Position numbers and translations under genes: made by a program. Positions 60,801 through 64,000 of a DNA stretch of 64,000 bases are shown in pieces. The notes below the pieces were generated by a model that was not told the DNA's origin, ran no database searches, and worked only from the letters and a program-made list of their open reading frames with translations. This DNA comes from Arcuatula senhousia (taxonomy: Eukaryota; Mollusca; Bivalvia; Mytilida; Mytilidae): NCBI GenBank assembly GCA_963971305.1, contig OZ020303.1, positions 65,162,867 through 65,226,866 of the forward strand, given 5' to 3'. Every line of letters begins with the position of its first letter. The first letter of the stretch is position 1.

Positions 60801-63034
60801 TGACCTGGAATAATAAGGTGACGGGCAATCAACGTGCATTGGAGAAAATGACGAAGGACCAAACCAAGGAAAAATATTTTTAATCTTTTAGAAAAAACTA
60901 ATTGCAGAGACAAATATTAAGCAACTTTAAAGATGACCTAATGTCAGAATGCAAAAAGCTTCATGATGGATGGTGGCAGCAAATGGCCTCCCCAGCAATC
61001 ACATAAAGATGCACGAGCAACATGATGATTCAATATGCAACAAAAATGTCCAATCTTAGTCAGTTATGAAGACTTTTGATGTATGAAAATTGTCAAGTTG
61101 ATTGAAATCTGCTAGAAAAACCCATTTCCTTGGGCTGATGAAGTGACCAAGGAAGCAAATCTACGTCTTAAGACATTTTAATAATTAATGTTATAGAAAA
61201 TTGCAGATATTGCTAGTTAAGGTTGCTGATCCTTAAGGACTTAACCGCATACAGAAATGTCACTATAACCATACATCAATAGAATGTCCATTTCCTAAAA
61301 TAATGTCTTCCTAATCCGCAAGGCCACTGAATCTGACTAATTCTGATGTATTTGTAATCGTAATGGATTCGAGTGACCAAATCCCTCTCGTAATTACCCA
61401 AGAAATTCTATTAGATTGGCTTTAACTAAGTGTTTACTTTGACTAACAACGTTCGCATCTGTGGTCAAGTCAGGAGATTTTCTTCTTCAGTTAATGCTAC
61501 ACTTCTTCCATTTATAACCCTAATTGAAATATTGATACTACTTATTGTTCTCTCAGTTCCTTTCCACAATGTCCACATAGATGATGTTGATGGTCAAGGA
61601 AATTTATAACAATAGACTTAAATGGACAGTTCTGATGTGTTCATCAATACAAGACTACAATTTTGCTATGATAAAAGAAAACTGGTTAAAATTCACACTT
61701 AGCATTGGTATTTTTTAATTTTAAAATGGTCAGAATCATTTCAACAGAAAGTATGTATTGGACAGACCTGAATCAAATCCAATGAAATGAGACCCTTTGC
61801 TGATGATCATGATGGACCCTATACCAAATATCTTGTAGCTGTGATTTTTAATTGCGTAGAAAAATGTTATATACATTTCTTTGATGTGGCAATCAATTTT
61901 GCCACCACACATTTACAATTTTATAACTTGAATTTTCAATTTGAAAAATCAAGCAAAACATTACTTAAATTTTAAGGGAAAACAATCTCAATATGCCCAG
62001 ACTAATTTAATAGTTCAATAAAGGGTGTCATCATGACTCTTGTAATTATCTCCCCTGAGATGTCAAATTTCAAATCATTGAAAAATCTCTAAATGAAATG
62101 CAGTTTTTATTTACCCTGCGGAAATTGCTTTTTTTAGATGCAATGATCAGAATGATTTTCATTAATATTCATCTTTTGACATTCGTCTGAAGTCCTATTA
62201 TATCAGTAAGAGATTATTAAGTTTGGTCTAATCAGTCGAAGAGTGTGATGAAGATTTGACCGCTGTCCAACAGAATGGTCAACATAGATATCGATTCTGT
62301 CAACACATCTTCCTGGCCTTGTTTTTATAAGACAATAAACGTGATTTATCGCAGAAAGGCAATGATTGATTGGGTGAAATTATAACATTACTTTCTCACA
62401 CGTTTTGATACATTAATAAAACCCTGATAAAAATTGTTAGTGAATTAATATGAAATATTAGAAGAAATTCATTTTCCGCAAACGCCAAATATGTCATTTT
62501 CTCGGATACAGATCTTGCACAATAAGGCTATATACAACTTGAGCTTAGACATGGCAATCAGCCGTGTTACGAAGTGCTATATCTTAGTATGGCAAAGAAA
62601 AACAATCACCCACTATTTATTATAACTAGTACTTTAGCCAACCACTCAAGCAAAATAATGACCGTCAAGGAAAAAGTGACAGGATAGTTTATTGCATCAG
62701 TAACTACTTCTTCACAGAAATTTAAGTTCCCATCATATCTATAAGCTTTATGTTTACGAGCTTTCAATGCCATCAGAAGCCCAAATTACAGCCCAACTCC
62801 ATAAAAAGCATTACTTAGAACAAAGTGGTAACAATCTTCTCTAGCCATCTATGTTATATAGCAGAGAAGATATATAGACTCTATTACCAAAGTATAATAT
62901 ATGTTATGCAGCTAGTTTAGATTGGACTATCAAATTCTGACATACAAATGTAATATACAGCCTAGAATAACATTTTTTTGAAATCATAAATACTGTTAAA
63001 TTATTTAGCCTTATTGAACTCCAAAACAGAAATA
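57881..63034. other. Upstream AT-rich DNA without recognised genes
   Basis: Both strands were read for Ig and FN3 motifs and for ORFs with recognisable content; none were found apart from the CpG-containing block. Presumed 5' intron or intergenic DNA. Confidence 0.4.
59340..59570. promoter_or_regulatory. CpG-containing block in AT-rich DNA, possible regulatory element or 5' UTR exon
   Basis: This stretch has noticeably more CpG and G+C than its neighbours and no repeat relation within the window. On the minus strand it includes an acceptor-like CCTTTTGTTCAG. No reading frame of interest. The role is a guess. Confidence 0.2.
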
Positions 63035-63275
63035 AAGAAGGAATGTGTACATCGGACACAGGCCCGAAACAAGAAGTAGATGTCTGACAAACCTGAAAGT
63101 CGCTTAGGACATACAATTTGTCATAGTGAACCATCCTACCAAGTTTTAAATCATTCTCATGTATGGTTCCTGAGAAAATCTTGACAGAAATTTGTACGGA
63201 CAGAAGTATGTACAGTAAGGACGGACATGAGTAAAACTTAATGCCCCCTCGACATGTCATCGCGGGTGCATAAAA
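63035..63275 (+). repeat. Family B repeat, one unit
   Basis: Starts ATCGGACACAGGCCCGAAAC and ends ATGCCCCCTCGACATGTC-type text; a single core unit. It lies next to a family A copy, as at 29.6-30.1 kb. Confidence 0.7.
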
Positions 63276-63519
63276 ACACAGCAAACTAAGACTCCCTGAC
63301 AATCAGGACAATTACCAAAACTAAATCCCAATTTATTTTGAATCAGCTTCAAGCAGCAAAACAAACCCATGACAAGACCCAAATAAACTGATAACACACC
63401 TTTAAAAAAATACCAAAAACTATCATTAATATTGGAAAATACCATAATATTGGCCAAAATTTGGACATTACATAAAATTTTGTAAATATCTAGTTGGACT
63501 AAGGCTTTGCCAGAAGTAG

Positions 63520-63725
63520 AAAGGTACCAATGGGAGACTTCAAATGTCAAAGTCTGAAAGGGCAAGGACAAAATCAGTAAACACAATCAAGAACTACATG
63601 AATAAATACAGCACAAAAACACATAGAAACAACTGAAAACCAATCGATGAAATACAGGTGCTCTGGAAGGGTAAGCAGTTCCTGATAGTTGCAACACACC
63701 CGTCATGTTGCTAATGGCCAATTCA
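63520..63725 (+). repeat. Family A repeat
   Basis: GTCTGAAAGGGCAAGGACAA near 63550 and GGTGCTCTGGAAGGGTAAGC near 63658 match the copy at 46322-46640 in inverse and keep the same spacing. Confidence 0.65.
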
Positions 63726-64000
63726 CAGGGTGTGTTAGACTTATTTTTAAACACAAAAAGATGCAACTTTAATTAATGTAACTAGTATTGACCAACATTT
63801 GGCAAAGAAATTTTATTGGAACATTCCAATATAATAAAACGATAGATTGCAGTATTTTTTTCAGATCTGTTTTATCTGTTTTTGAAGGGTAGACTGTAGA
63901 TCATAATACAAGGAAAAAAATAGGGCATCTAATGGGACATTAAATGATACCCTGCCACAATATTCATCAAAAGTTAAATACTATACTGTATATTCTATAC

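Noticed and set aside
62904..63302. 132-codon minus-strand ORF
   Set aside because: Mostly family B repeat sequence; no conserved domain visible.
1..64000. CRISPR array, operon or prokaryotic mobile system
   Set aside because: The tandem repeats have long, unequal units without constant spacers; the DNA is spliced eukaryotic sequence.

Overview
The window is eukaryotic nuclear DNA: very AT-rich, with large introns, canonical GT-AG splice sites and many short dispersed repeats. The repeat types (dispersed tandem repeats with 155-170 bp core units, small hairpin-ended elements, the AGGGAGATAA motif) and the protein similarity point to a bivalve mollusc, probably a mytilid. That assignment is inference. 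No prokaryotic features, tRNA or rRNA genes were seen.

One protein-coding gene could be reconstructed, and it lies entirely on the minus strand. It has eleven coding exons between 55895 (ATG) and 8639 (stop). Every junction has an AG acceptor or GT donor, all phases match, and the exons sum to 2043 nt (680 codons plus stop). The product is an L1/neuroglian-family cell adhesion protein, but a short one: signal peptide, a single Ig domain matching the family's last (sixth) Ig, five fibronectin type III domains, and a hydrophobic C-terminus that looks like a GPI-attachment signal. It lacks the usual transmembrane plus ankyrin-binding tail. Family members normally carry six Ig domains. A by-eye scan of the 33.8 kb first intron and of 56-64 kb for the Ig motif D-x-G-x-Y-x-C on the minus strand found none.

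Layout. 0-4 kb: nested repeats downstream of the gene. 4-8.6 kb: non-repetitive AT-rich DNA, part of it probably 3' UTR. 8.6-22.1 kb: exons 11 to 2 with short introns, containing two inverted copies of one roughly 780 bp repeat around exons 10 to 4. 22.1-55.8 kb: intron 1, with MITE-like elements, a retroelement remnant, fresh tandem duplications and minisatellites. 55.8-56.0 kb: the exon carrying the start codon, with three upstream ORFs and its own splice acceptor, so further 5' UTR exons lie upstream. 56-64 kb: no recognised exon; one inverted-repeat element and mytilid-type repeats at the end.

All domain and family calls rest on reading translated exons against remembered family patterns; no search was run.
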